From positions 1 to 10,821 of the forward strand of contig JAFGUR010000271.1 in NCBI GenBank assembly GCA_016938425.1: 10,821 nt of DNA. The letters run 5' to 3'. The notes beneath the pieces are model-generated. The model searched no databases. It worked only from the letters and a program-made list of their open reading frames with translations, and had not been told where the DNA came from. This document shows, one piece after another, positions 1-8,082 of this stretch. The translations under genes and the position numbers were made by a program. This DNA is from Fusobacteriaceae bacterium. Its GTDB lineage: Bacteria > Fusobacteriota > Fusobacteriia > Fusobacteriales > Fusobacteriaceae. Every line of letters starts with the position of its first letter. The first letter of the stretch is position 1.

Positions 1-25
1 ATAAAAACCCTTACAAAATTTTAAT

Positions 26-45
26 GATTTATATTTTGATAAATC
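26..45 (-). terminator. weak hairpin downstream of pyc
   Basis: About 20 bases after the pyc stop codon there is a perfect 7-bp inverted repeat (GATTTAT/ATAAATC) with a 6-base loop. On the minus strand it is followed by the AT-rich stretch ATTAAAATTTTG. The stem is nearly all A/T and the U-run is interrupted, so this is at best a weak intrinsic terminator. The window ends 25 bases further on, so a better signal may lie outside it. Confidence 0.3.
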
Positions 46-65
46 TGAATAACTATTAAAAAAAT

Positions 66-3000
66 TTATTTTCTAAACTCTATCAATAACTGCCCACTTT
101 TAACTTGTTTTCCCTCTTTTACAAAAATCTTTCCAACTACTCCATCAATTTTTGCAGTGACAGTTGTTTCCATTTTCATTGCTTCAATAATCATTAAGCT
201 TTGATTTTCTTTAACTTCTTCACCTTCTGTTACAAGTATTTTATAGATGTTTCCAGGAATACTTGCCCCTACTTCATATTGATTATCTTGAGAAGCAAAT
301 TTAACTTCATCTTCATCAGTAGCTTTAGAACTTTTGGTTTTATCTTTAACTTTAATTTCTTTTCTATTTCCATTTATTTCAAAGGCTACAGTTCTATATC
401 CGTTAATATCCGGTTTAGAAATTGCTATTAATTTTGTTAAAAATGAAGTTCCTTCACTAATTTTAATATCACTTGATTCTCCTTCAACTAAACCATGGAA
501 AAATACGTCACTTCCCATATAGCTAAAGTCTCCATATTCTTGTAGATATTTTAAATAAGCTTCAAAAACATCTGGATATAACGCATAACTTATAATATCT
601 TCTGATTTTGGTTTATAATTAAATTTATTTTCTAAATGTTCTCTAATTTTATCAAAATCTTCAGCAGGCAACAATTCTCCTGGTCTACAAGTAATAGCGT
701 CCTCACCTTTTAAAACAACTCTTTGTAAATCACTAGGAAAACCTCCTTCTGGTTGTCCCATCATACCTTTAAAGTAAGAAACTACTGAGTCTGGGAAAGC
801 CATTGTTTCTCCTTTTTCAACAATTGTTTCAGGAGTTAACTCATTTTTAACCATGAAAATAGCCATATCTCCTACCATTTTAGAAGATGGAGTAACCTTC
901 ACTATATCTCCAAGCATATTGTTAACAGTTCTAAACATTTCTTTAACTTTATCAAATTTATATCCTAATCCAAAACTTTCTACTTGAGGTTTTAGATTTG
1001 AATATTGACCACCAGGAATTTCATATCTGTAAATTTCTGTTGAACCAGATTTTAAATCAGATTCAAATTGCTCATAAACAGGTCTTACAGCTTCCCAATA
1101 GTCTGATATTTTTTGAATACCTTTTAAATCTATTCCTGTTGCTCTTTCAGTATTTTCTAGCGCAGCAACAACTGAATTTAATGCTGGTTGGCTAGTTAAT
1201 CCAGACATAGAGTTAAAAGCTGTATCAGCAATATCTACTCCTGCCTCTGCTGCCATTAATACAGTAGAAACTCCATTTCCTGTTGTATCATGTGTATGTA
1301 AATGTATTGGAATTGAAACAGCTTCTTTTAATGCTAATATTAGTTTTTGAGCTGCATAAGGTTTTAATAAAGCAGACATATCTTTAATCGCTAAAATATG
1401 TGCTCCTGCTTTTTCAATTTCTTTTGCTTTTTCAACATAGTATTCTAAAGTATATTTTGTTTTTTTAGGATCTAGTATATCTCCAGTATAACAAATACAA
1501 GCTTCTGCTATTTTACCTTGTTTTCTAACTTCATCAATCGCAACTTCCATACCTTTTATCCAGTTTAATGAATCAAATATTCTAAATACATCAATACCAT
1601 TTTCAGCTGCTTCTTTGATAAATTCTCTTATAATATTGTCTGGATAATTTTTATATCCAACTGCATTTGCTCCTCTTATAAGCATTTGGAACATAACGTT
1701 TGGTATTCTTTTCCTTAATTCTCTTAATCTATCCCATGGAGATTCTTTTAAAAATCTATAAGCCACATCAAAAGTTGCTCCCCCCCACATTTCTAAAGAA
1801 AATAAGTCTTTTGCTAATACTGATGTTGGAGTTGCTATTTTAAGCATATCAACTGTTCTAACTCTTGTAGCCATCAAAGATTGATGACCATCTCTCATTG
1901 TCGTATCTGTTAAAAGTAATTTATTTTGATTCTTAATCCATCTTATAACCCCTTCTGGTCCTTCTTCATCAAGTATCTGCTTAGTTCCTCTTAAATCTTC
2001 TGGAACTACTACTTTGGGAACAGTTGGGACATCAAATTCTTTCTTTATTCCGTGGGTCTCATTAACAACTTTTTCAGCAATAAATTTTAATAAATTATGT
2101 TCTATATCCTGCTCAAAATCAAAATTTAAAAGTTCAGGATGGTTTTCTATGAAATTAGTTGTACAATTTCCATCTTTAAATGTTGGATGATTTAATACAT
2201 TTACTAAAAAACTAATATTTGTTTTAACTCCAGTAATTTTTATCTCTTTAATTGCACGAAGAGTTTTTCTAATAGTATCTTCAAAAGTCCTTCCTGAAGC
2301 TATTACTTTAACTAATAGACTGTCATAGTATGGACTAATTACAGCACCAGTATAACCATTCCCACCATCAAGACGAACTCCAAAACCAGAACCAGTTCTA
2401 TATGTATCAATTCTTCCAGTATCTGGCGCAAAGTTATTTGTAGGATCCTCTGTTGTTATTCTACATTGAATAGCATATCCTCTTGGAATAATATCTGATT
2501 GTGATTTTATGCCGATTTCATCAGAATCTAATCTTAGTCCTTCAGCAATTAAGATTTGTGTTTGTACAATATCAATTCCTGTAGTCATTTCAGTAATAGT
2601 ATGTTCAACTTGTACTCTAGGATTCATTTCTATAAAATAATGATTTCCTTTATTGTCAACTAAAAACTCTATAGTTCCTGCATTTCTATATCCGACTTCA
2701 GAAGCTATTTTAATAGCATCTTCACACATTGCTTTTCTTTGTTCATTTGTTATTGATAAAGCTGGAGTTATTTCTACAACTTTTTGATGTCTTCTTTGAA
2801 CAGAACAATCTCTTTCGAATAAATGAACTATGTTACCATGTTTATCTCCTAAAATTTGTACTTCAATATGTTTAGGATTTTCTAAGAATTTTTCTATAAA
2901 TATATCATCTATACCAAATGCTTTTTTAGCTTCATTTTTAGCACTTCTGTATAGAGGAATTAACTCTTCTTCAGTTCTAACAATTCTCATTCCTCTACCA

Positions 3001-3503
3001 CCGCCACCAGCAGCAGCTTTAACCATTACTGGAAATCCACATGATTTCGCAAATTCCAAAGCCTGTTCCTCTGATTCTATTGGTTTATCTATTCCAGGAA
3101 TTGTAGGAACTTTTGCTCTTGCAGCAACAATTTTAGATTGAATCTTGTCTCCTAAGCTCTCCATCATTTCAGGTGTAGGACCGATAAATTCTATTCCAGC
3201 TTCAATACATTTTCTTGCAAACTCAGGATTTTCTGATAAAAAACCATATCCTGGGTGAATTGCATCTACTCCTTTTTTAAGTGCTAATGCAATAATTTCC
3301 TCAATATCAAGATAAGCTTCAATTGGTCCTTTATTTTTACCAACTTGATACGCTTCATCAGCTTTTGCTCTAAATAAAGCAGCTTTGTCTTCTTCAGAAT
3401 AAATTGCAACTGTTCTGATTCCTAGCTCTTTACACGCACGCATAATTCTTATTGCTATTTCTCCCCTATTGGCAACCATAACTCTTTTAAATTTTCTACC
3501 CAT
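66..3503 (-). CDS. pyc: pyruvate carboxylase
   Basis: This 1145-residue, apparently cytosolic enzyme carboxylates pyruvate to oxaloacetate using ATP, bicarbonate and biotin, which refills the TCA/aspartate pool. All domains are present in order. The biotin carboxylase domain spans about 1-450, with the glycine-rich ATP-grasp loop AAAGGGGRGMR near 165 and EMNPRVQVEHT near 295. The carboxyltransferase TIM barrel starts near 530 (TTMRDGHQSLM), with metal ligands D538, H736 and H738 and the lysine that is usually carbamylated, K707 (AIKDMSA). A PYC/OADA connecting domain follows. The C-terminal biotinyl domain carries EAMKMET with biotinyl-lysine near K1110. The length equals single-chain alpha4-type pyruvate carboxylases (about 1145-1150). 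The ATG follows AAAGGGG with 5 bases between. It is a single gene with its own promoter; mntP lies upstream on the same strand. No truncation or missing catalytic residue was seen. Confidence 0.97.
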   Translation of the reverse strand: MGRKFKRVMVANRGEIAIRIMRACKELGIRTVAIYSEEDKAALFRAKADEAYQVGKNKGPIEAYLDIEEIIALALKKGVDAIHPGYGFLSENPEFARKCIEAGIEFIGPTPEMMESLGDKIQSKIVAARAKVPTIPGIDKPIESEEQALEFAKSCGFPVMVKAAAGGGGRGMRIVRTEEELIPLYRSAKNEAKKAFGIDDIFIEKFLENPKHIEVQILGDKHGNIVHLFERDCSVQRRHQKVVEITPALSITNEQRKAMCEDAIKIASEVGYRNAGTIEFLVDNKGNHYFIEMNPRVQVEHTITEMTTGIDIVQTQILIAEGLRLDSDEIGIKSQSDIIPRGYAIQCRITTEDPTNNFAPDTGRIDTYRTGSGFGVRLDGGNGYTGAVISPYYDSLLVKVIASGRTFEDTIRKTLRAIKEIKITGVKTNISFLVNVLNHPTFKDGNCTTNFIENHPELLNFDFEQDIEHNLLKFIAEKVVNETHGIKKEFDVPTVPKVVVPEDLRGTKQILDEEGPEGVIRWIKNQNKLLLTDTTMRDGHQSLMATRVRTVDMLKIATPTSVLAKDLFSLEMWGGATFDVAYRFLKESPWDRLRELRKRIPNVMFQMLIRGANAVGYKNYPDNIIREFIKEAAENGIDVFRIFDSLNWIKGMEVAIDEVRKQGKIAEACICYTGDILDPKKTKYTLEYYVEKAKEIEKAGAHILAIKDMSALLKPYAAQKLILALKEAVSIPIHLHTHDTTGNGVSTVLMAAEAGVDIADTAFNSMSGLTSQPALNSVVAALENTERATGIDLKGIQKISDYWEAVRPVYEQFESDLKSGSTEIYRYEIPGGQYSNLKPQVESFGLGYKFDKVKEMFRTVNNMLGDIVKVTPSSKMVGDMAIFMVKNELTPETIVEKGETMAFPDSVVSYFKGMMGQPEGGFPSDLQRVVLKGEDAITCRPGELLPAEDFDKIREHLENKFNYKPKSEDIISYALYPDVFEAYLKYLQEYGDFSYMGSDVFFHGLVEGESSDIKISEGTSFLTKLIAISKPDINGYRTVAFEINGNRKEIKVKDKTKSSKATDEDEVKFASQDNQYEVGASIPGNIYKILVTEGEEVKENQSLMIIEAMKMETTVTAKIDGVVGKIFVKEGKQVKSGQLLIEFRK

Positions 3504-3520
3504 GTTTTCCCCTTTCTCTC

Positions 3521-3558
3521 AAAACAGATATATACTTTAAATACTTCCACCCTGTTTT
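3521..3558 (-). promoter_or_regulatory. inverted repeat in pyc 5' leader
   Basis: The predicted pyc leader (about 76 bases) contains a perfect 7-bp inverted repeat, AAAACAG and CTGTTTT, 24 bases apart. The 3' arm ends only a few bases before the SD region GAGAGAAAGGGG. In RNA it could form a leader stem-loop ending beside the ribosome binding site; in DNA it could be an operator downstream of the start site. It matches no riboswitch class or BirA operator that I recognise. Confidence 0.3.
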
Positions 3559-3586
3559 TATATATATTTATTTTATCTTAAGTGAT

Positions 3587-3615
3587 ATTATAAGCTAAAA
3601 TCGAAATTTTTTCAA
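3587..3615 (-). promoter_or_regulatory. sigma-A promoter of pyc
   Basis: Read on the minus strand: -35 TTGAAA (3610-3615), a 17-base spacer, -10 TATAAT (3587-3592). The -10 is perfect, the -35 matches 5 of 6, and the spacing is ideal. Transcription should start near 3580 and give a leader of about 76 bases before the pyc ATG. No CodY-like box overlaps it. Confidence 0.75.
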
Positions 3616-3729
3616 TGCTTTTAAGAAAAACTGTACATTTTTTTAAAATTGTTGTATCAAAAAATAAGACAAATTCTTAGTTTTACTTAGATCGTATATT
3701 TCATATAAATAATAAATGCTATTCATTAT

Positions 3730-4281
3730 TTACATTAATAATGTTTTAAAGGCTATCCCAATTAATATAAAACCTCCAAAATACTCGGCTTTATTGCTAA
3801 GAATATTTCCAATTTTGTTTCCTAATAAAACTCCTGAAAAAGAAATAGCAAAAGTGATTAGCCCAATAGTTGACACAGATTTTACTATATTTAAATCTTT
3901 ATTCAAAGCAAAAGAAAATCCAATTGCAAGAGCATCTATACTTGTTGCTATAGCTAAAAGTATTAAATCTCCACTCAATCTACATATACCTTCTTTTTCA
4001 CACTTGTCTTCATCATACGCTTCGTAAATCATTTTACAGCCTATTGCTAAAATTAATAAAAAAGAGATTAATTTAGCTTTGGTAAAAATTGAAGAATAAA
4101 AATATTTTCCAATTTCCCAGCCAATTAAAGGCATAAAAGCTTGAAATAACCCAAATAAAAGTCCAACGATAAGACTATATTTTATAGATTTTCGTTTTAT
4201 TGCGATACCTTCAGAGATACTTACTGCAAAGGCATCCATAGCCAAACTAATAGAAATAATAATTAAAGTAAAATTGTTCAA
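3730..4281 (-). CDS. mntP: manganese efflux pump MntP
   Basis: This is a 183-residue, six-helix inner membrane protein of the MntP (YebN, DUF204) family, which exports Mn(II). The two halves each carry the family's conserved aspartate motif: MDAFAVS (D16) and SIDALAIG (D116). The loop between the halves is acidic and has two cysteines (C94, C100 in DKCEKEGIC), possibly metal-related. I chose the TTG at 4281. It lies 6 bases after a perfect AGGAGG (4288-4293) and gives the family's usual N-terminus MNNFTLIII. The ATG at 4297-4299 has no SD and would place the SD inside the coding sequence. A yybP-ykoY Mn riboswitch, often found before mntP, is not visible in the leader. A weak AT-only hairpin overlaps the stop codon (3711-3730) and may be a poor terminator. 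The gene is divergent from the AI-2E family gene. Confidence 0.93.
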   Translation of the reverse strand: MNNFTLIIISISLAMDAFAVSISEGIAIKRKSIKYSLIVGLLFGLFQAFMPLIGWEIGKYFYSSIFTKAKLISFLLILAIGCKMIYEAYDEDKCEKEGICRLSGDLILLAIATSIDALAIGFSFALNKDLNIVKSVSTIGLITFAISFSGVLLGNKIGNILSNKAEYFGGFILIGIAFKTLLM

Positions 4282-4292
4282 TTTAAGCCTCC

Positions 4293-4306
4293 TAAACATT
4301 TGTTTA
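4293..4306. repeat. 14-bp palindrome beside the mntP SD
   Basis: TAAACA-TT-TGTTTA is a perfect inverted repeat. Its left arm shares its first base with the AGGAGG that serves mntP on the minus strand. It could be a small RNA hairpin modulating ribosome access, an operator, or chance in AT-rich DNA. No regulator is assigned. Confidence 0.3.
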
Positions 4307-4421
4307 AAGTTACTACTAAATATGTAAATATTATTTATAATTTTGAATGCTTGAATAATTTTTAAGATTGAACTAAAAAATTGTATAAAATTCTATGCAA
4401 AATTATAAATAAAACATGAAA

Positions 4422-4430
4422 ATTATATCA
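4422..4430 (-). promoter_or_regulatory. possible extended -10 promoter for mntP
   Basis: The minus strand reads TGATATAAT, a perfect -10 hexamer (4422-4427) with the TGN extension. No acceptable -35 is found 16-18 bases upstream, so it would depend on the extended -10. It would give a leader of roughly 135 bases. A second TATAAT at 4402-4407 is an alternative. Confidence 0.35.
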
Positions 4431-4477
4431 TTTTTTTAGATAAACTAATAGAAAAAACTTCAAAATGCAATTAAAAC

Positions 4478-4506
4478 TTGAAGTAATCTTATAAAAATAG
4501 TAAAAT
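4478..4506 (+). promoter_or_regulatory. sigma-A promoter of the AI-2E/lipoprotein pair
   Basis: -35 TTGAAG (4478-4483), a 17-base spacer, -10 TAAAAT (4501-4506). Transcription would start near 4513, leaving a very short leader before the SD at 4519. The -35 lies inside the right arm of an inverted repeat, ACTTCAA (4457-4463) / TTGAAGT (4478-4484). The arm starts are 21 bases apart, about two helical turns, so this could be an operator. Confidence 0.55.
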
Positions 4507-4532
4507 ACACAGAAAGCTGAGGTGATTTCAAA

Positions 4533-5603
4533 TTGGATAAAATAAAAAAATACATACCATATATATATATCATTTTTGGGATATCATTATTTACAATAAT
4601 TAATAATGTTGGAGCTATTTCATCATTATTTGGAAGACTTTTTTCTACAATTTCAATTTTTATATATGGGATTATTATTTCAATATTTTTAAACCCATTA
4701 TTAGAATATTCAGAAAAAAAATCAAAATTATCAAGAAAAAAGAGTATCGCTATAATTTATGGAACTTTAATTTTATTATTAAGTTTAATTCTTTTTTTAG
4801 GAGTTCCACTTTTTTTAAATAATATAAGAAATTTGACAACAGAAGTTCCAAACTATATAGAAAAATTGAATATATTAGCAAATAAATGGGCTTATAAATT
4901 TAAATTTTTTGAAAAAGTAAATTTAGCACAAGAATTAACTGATGCAAGCAAATATATTTTAAATAATATAGAACACATTTTAATAAATTCTTTTGGAAGC
5001 TTATTAAAACTTTTTAAGTTTATTTCAAACTTCCTAATCTCAACTATATTATCTATTTTTTTCCTAGCAAAAAAAGAGTATTTTTTTAAACTAGGTAAAG
5101 AAATAGTCTCTATTTATTTTAATGAGAAAAATGCTGATAAAATTTATTTTTATGGTACTAAATTGAACGAAGTTTTTTTAGGGTGGTTACATGGCAAAAC
5201 AATAGATTCCATAATTATTGGTTTTTTAGGATTTATTATTTTACTTATATTTAAAATTCCTTATGCTGCATTTTTAGCTGTTGCAATTTACTTAACAAAT
5301 TATGTTCCTTATATTGGACCGATGGTTGGGATAGCTATTTGTGGTCTCGTTACATTTTTTACTGCTCAAGATAAACTTTTATGGATTTTTATTTCTTTAA
5401 TTGCTTTGCAACAATTTGATGCTTGGTATTTAGAAGCTAAATGTTTTAAAAAGACTTTAAAACTTGATTTATTCTGGGGAATTGCAGCAGTCTTATTTGG
5501 AGGCTCTTTTGGACATCCCATATGGATAATTCTTATGATTCCAACTTTTGCTTTTATTAAAGATATGTATTATTTACGAAAAACTGAAATTGAGGGAGAT
5601 TAA
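4533..5603 (+). CDS. AI-2E family transporter (PerM/YtvI-like membrane protein)
   Basis: A 356-residue integral membrane protein of the AI-2E/UPF0118 (PF01594) family. Members include exporters of autoinducer-2 and Na+(Li+)/H+ antiporters, so the substrate cannot be named from sequence. The layout is typical: two hydrophobic segments at about 8-24 and 36-56, one at 72-95, a soluble insert (about 96-150), then a hydrophobic C-terminal half with the family signature NYVPYIGPMVG (256-266) and QQF (293-295). It ends in the usual GG-x-FG-x-P-type region near 323-337. Length fits the family (330-380). The start is TTG, preceded by GAGGTGA (4519-4525) with 7 bases between; the nearby alternatives lack an SD. 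Its stop codon is 4 bases before the lipoprotein ATG, so the two are probably one transcript and possibly translationally coupled. Confidence 0.92.
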   Translation: MDKIKKYIPYIYIIFGISLFTIINNVGAISSLFGRLFSTISIFIYGIIISIFLNPLLEYSEKKSKLSRKKSIAIIYGTLILLLSLILFLGVPLFLNNIRNLTTEVPNYIEKLNILANKWAYKFKFFEKVNLAQELTDASKYILNNIEHILINSFGSLLKLFKFISNFLISTILSIFFLAKKEYFFKLGKEIVSIYFNEKNADKIYFYGTKLNEVFLGWLHGKTIDSIIIGFLGFIILLIFKIPYAAFLAVAIYLTNYVPYIGPMVGIAICGLVTFFTAQDKLLWIFISLIALQQFDAWYLEAKCFKKTLKLDLFWGIAAVLFGGSFGHPIWIILMIPTFAFIKDMYYLRKTEIEGD

Positions 5604-5607
5604 TTTA

Positions 5608-7974
5608 ATGCTTGATATTAAAAGAAATTGTTTTATTATTTTTATTATATTATTGATTTTTAATGCGTGTGATAAAAATACTGAAATTGTTGATAAGAAA
5701 ATTAAAGTAGATATGAATACAAAAGGGGGAGTCCCAAATAAAATTGTATTTACATCAATAAATTCTAATGAAGAAGGTTTTAATTCTATAAAAAGTAATA
5801 AAGCTGATTTGTTATTGATAAATTCTGAAAGTTTTAATTATAAAGAAAATAGTAAAATTGATGTTTACAAAACACCTGTTTTATGGTCTTTATTAATTAA
5901 CCCTGCGAACACTACTGATTTTAACCCATTTTCAAATCGAGAGATTAGATTTGCTTTAAATTCTTTGATTAATAGAGAACACATAGTTAAGGATATATTA
6001 AAAGATGAAGGAGTCATTAATTTTTCATCATCAATAATTAATACACCAAATGCGTGGAGGCTTGAAATCGCAGATAATTTTTTAGGTTTGTCTAACTCAG
6101 GAAATGAAAAAGATGCTATTACTATAATTAATAATTTATTAATAAATATTTCAAATTCTTCTGAAAATAGAGGTAAACTTTTTAAAAAAAATGATAAGTG
6201 GTATTTTAATAATAAGCTAATTAATATTAAGTTAGCTTTTGATAAAAATTCAGTTTCAGAAAAGAACTTTATTGATTATTTTGGGAAAACTTTGGAAAAA
6301 ATAGGTTTTTCAGTTGAAAAACAAGGGTTATCCAGTGAAGAGGCACAAAATATAATTTATAATACTAATCCTACTGAAAATAAATGGTCAATTTATTTAG
6401 AGAAAAATAAAGAAGCAAGTTCCGGACATGATAAGTTAGAAACTGTTTTGAAATCGAGAACGACACTTTATAATAACATGCCTGGATGGGGTAATAAAAA
6501 TTGGTGGAATTATGAAAATAATGAAAGTAAAATGCTTGGTGAAAAATTATTGCTAGGAAAAATTAAAAATTCTAATGAATATTGGGATACTTTAAAAAGT
6601 ATAGAAAAAATTGGTTTTGAAGAAGCTATAAGGATAAATCTTGTTTCTACATATGAACTTAATTTTAGTAATAAAAAAAATCTAAATGAAAAACTTATTT
6701 ATGATCTTCAAAAAGGTATAAATGGAGTTTCTTTAGAAAACGCTTATACAAAAAATGGGGATTTAAATGTTTTAGTAAATAAAATTAATTTTTCTAATAA
6801 ATCTTGGCAATTTTTTAATAATTATTCACGAATAACAGAAAGTGACAACTTGATTTTTTCACTTTTATTTAATAAAGAAATTTTTAATAGCCCATATGGT
6901 CAGAGAATTGAAAAAGGAATAACAGTTTTATCTACTTTATTAAATCCAAAATTTGAACAAACAAATGGAGTAACTAATTCCGTTTCAGGTGGAGAAGTTG
7001 TCTCAAATTCTCCTATTTCTAAAAATTCGATTGGAGCCGTTGAAAGTACTTATAAATTTAATTTTGGAGTTTGGCATCATGGGAGAGAAGTTAAATATAC
7101 AGATTATTTATATGCTGAATCTTTTAGAAAAGAGTATCTTCAATCAAATATATCTTATTATAGTGAATTTTTTTCTAAGGTAGATTCAAAATATAATAAT
7201 GATGGCACTTTAACTACTTGGTCCAATAATTATTTCCCTTTTGAAGGATTAAATAATATTGGAGTGTTTCCATCATTAAATATAAGTAATAATCCTAATA
7301 CATCAATTGTTATTCCTTGGGAAATTGTTGAAGCTATAAAATTTAATAACTCTAATTCAATAAATGAATTTAATTTTTTAGATAAAAATAATAGTGTTAA
7401 CATAAAAAATAATCTTCAAAAAATGATTAATGAAAAATATATACCTAAAGAGTTAATAGGGAAAATTTCTCTTAATGAGGTAATTGAAAATTATAAACTA
7501 GCAATAAAATTTATTGAAAAATATCATCATATAATTATTGGAAATGGTCCTTATATTTTAAAATTTATTGGTAAAGACAGTCTTGAGTTAGAGGCTATTA
7601 GGGATAAAAGATATTTTGACGAAAAAGGTAAATGGGCTGATTTATTTAGGGGAGCTAGATTAAAAATAAGTTCTGTTACTATTCCAGAATCTGCTGAAAC
7701 AGGTCGTCCTTTAGACATAACCATTAATACTTCCCAGCTAAACTTTCCTATAGATTCAAAATCTGAAAGTAGATTAGGGACTATTACAGCAACTTTTGTT
7801 AATCAAAAAGAAGAAATTATTTATAATGCTATAAATGTTGACAATGGAATTTTTATTGTAAATATTCCTGAAGAATTATCTAGTAGCTTATATGGAGAAT
7901 ACTATGTTGTTATAACAGCTTCTTTAGATGGAAAATATTATGATAATTCCATTCATAAAATTAGTTTTAAATAA
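5608..7974 (+). CDS. large SBP_bac_5-type binding lipoprotein, permuted motif order
   Basis: A 788-residue extracytoplasmic lipoprotein. The ATG at 5608 follows GAGGGAGA (5592-5599) and gives a clean type II signal: MLDIKR, a hydrophobic core (9-18), then C21. The lipobox F-N-A-C is degenerate. The body resembles peptide/nickel-type ABC substrate-binding proteins, but the usual late elements come first: a segment like the family's 'x-V-F-x-x-x-x-x-x-A-L-x-x-G-x-x-D' at 42-68, then NPFS and REIRFALNSLINREHIV (106-127), then PGWGNKNWWNYEN (292-304). The usual early elements come later: FGVWHHGREVKYTDYLY (about 487-503) and GNGPYIL (645-651). Residues about 686-788 look like a beta-rich, Ig-like tail (SSVTIPESAETGRPLDITI). 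From memory this order matches a family of long binding proteins common in archaea and some bacteria. No permease or ATPase gene is nearby, so the ligand and partner are unknown. The protein is rich in Asn, Lys and Ile, as expected at this base composition. Confidence 0.8.
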   Translation: MLDIKRNCFIIFIILLIFNACDKNTEIVDKKIKVDMNTKGGVPNKIVFTSINSNEEGFNSIKSNKADLLLINSESFNYKENSKIDVYKTPVLWSLLINPANTTDFNPFSNREIRFALNSLINREHIVKDILKDEGVINFSSSIINTPNAWRLEIADNFLGLSNSGNEKDAITIINNLLINISNSSENRGKLFKKNDKWYFNNKLINIKLAFDKNSVSEKNFIDYFGKTLEKIGFSVEKQGLSSEEAQNIIYNTNPTENKWSIYLEKNKEASSGHDKLETVLKSRTTLYNNMPGWGNKNWWNYENNESKMLGEKLLLGKIKNSNEYWDTLKSIEKIGFEEAIRINLVSTYELNFSNKKNLNEKLIYDLQKGINGVSLENAYTKNGDLNVLVNKINFSNKSWQFFNNYSRITESDNLIFSLLFNKEIFNSPYGQRIEKGITVLSTLLNPKFEQTNGVTNSVSGGEVVSNSPISKNSIGAVESTYKFNFGVWHHGREVKYTDYLYAESFRKEYLQSNISYYSEFFSKVDSKYNNDGTLTTWSNNYFPFEGLNNIGVFPSLNISNNPNTSIVIPWEIVEAIKFNNSNSINEFNFLDKNNSVNIKNNLQKMINEKYIPKELIGKISLNEVIENYKLAIKFIEKYHHIIIGNGPYILKFIGKDSLELEAIRDKRYFDEKGKWADLFRGARLKISSVTIPESAETGRPLDITINTSQLNFPIDSKSESRLGTITATFVNQKEEIIYNAINVDNGIFIVNIPEELSSSLYGEYYVVITASLDGKYYDNSIHKISFK

Positions 7975-7989
7975 ATCTATTAAATTAAT

Positions 7990-8036
7990 AAGAGGGCATA
8001 TTATGTTTATTAAACATTACATGTCCTCTTGTTTTT
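7990..8036 (+). terminator. intrinsic terminator after the lipoprotein gene
   Basis: The stem AAGAGGGCAT (7990-7999) pairs with ATGTCCTCTT (8021-8030) with one G-U pair. An inner stem ATGTTT/AAACAT extends the hairpin, and GTTTTT follows on the plus strand. It begins 15 bases after the lipoprotein stop. The minus-strand reading also gives a hairpin but with a poor U-run (ATTAATTT), so it could stop the small-ORF transcript less efficiently. Confidence 0.75.
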
Positions 8037-8054
8037 AGTTTCGTATTCACTTAT

Positions 8055-8082
8055 AAGCACCCCTATTATGCTGCTTTTTTTT
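8055..8082 (+). terminator. possible second terminator, weak stem with T8
   Basis: AAGCA (8055-8059) can pair with TGCTT (8072-8076) across a 12-base loop, within an uninterrupted run of eight T (8075-8082). The stem is short, so this is a back-up candidate behind the stronger hairpin at 7990. It overlaps the 3' end of the minus-strand small ORF, where the same T-run reads as A8. Confidence 0.3.

Noticed and set aside
2830..3141. Plus-strand open frame of 103 codons inside pyc
   Set aside because: It is antisense to the ATP-grasp region, has no SD, and runs opposite a fully conserved protein. The same applies to the plus-strand frames at 201-431, 334-522 and 998-1195.
3716..4027. Plus-strand open frame opposite mntP
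   Set aside because: No SD or promoter, and the complementary strand encodes a clear MntP.
4282..4421. yybP-ykoY manganese riboswitch before mntP
   Set aside because: The leader is almost pure A/T and lacks the G-rich conserved helices of that riboswitch.
5548..5607. An upstream ATG at 5548 that would lengthen the lipoprotein by 20 residues
   Set aside because: It lies inside the AI-2E coding sequence and puts a long polar stretch before the signal sequence. ATG 5608 has a good SD and gives a proper lipoprotein N-terminus.
6989..7183. 64-codon frame inside the lipoprotein gene
   Set aside because: Out-of-frame shadow of the lipoprotein with no independent expression signals.
8010..8082. 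Frameshift at the A8 run near the end of the small ORF, giving about 20 more residues
   Set aside because: The -1 frame stays open, but that length is expected by chance in AT-rich DNA, and the extension would run through the lipoprotein gene's terminator hairpin.
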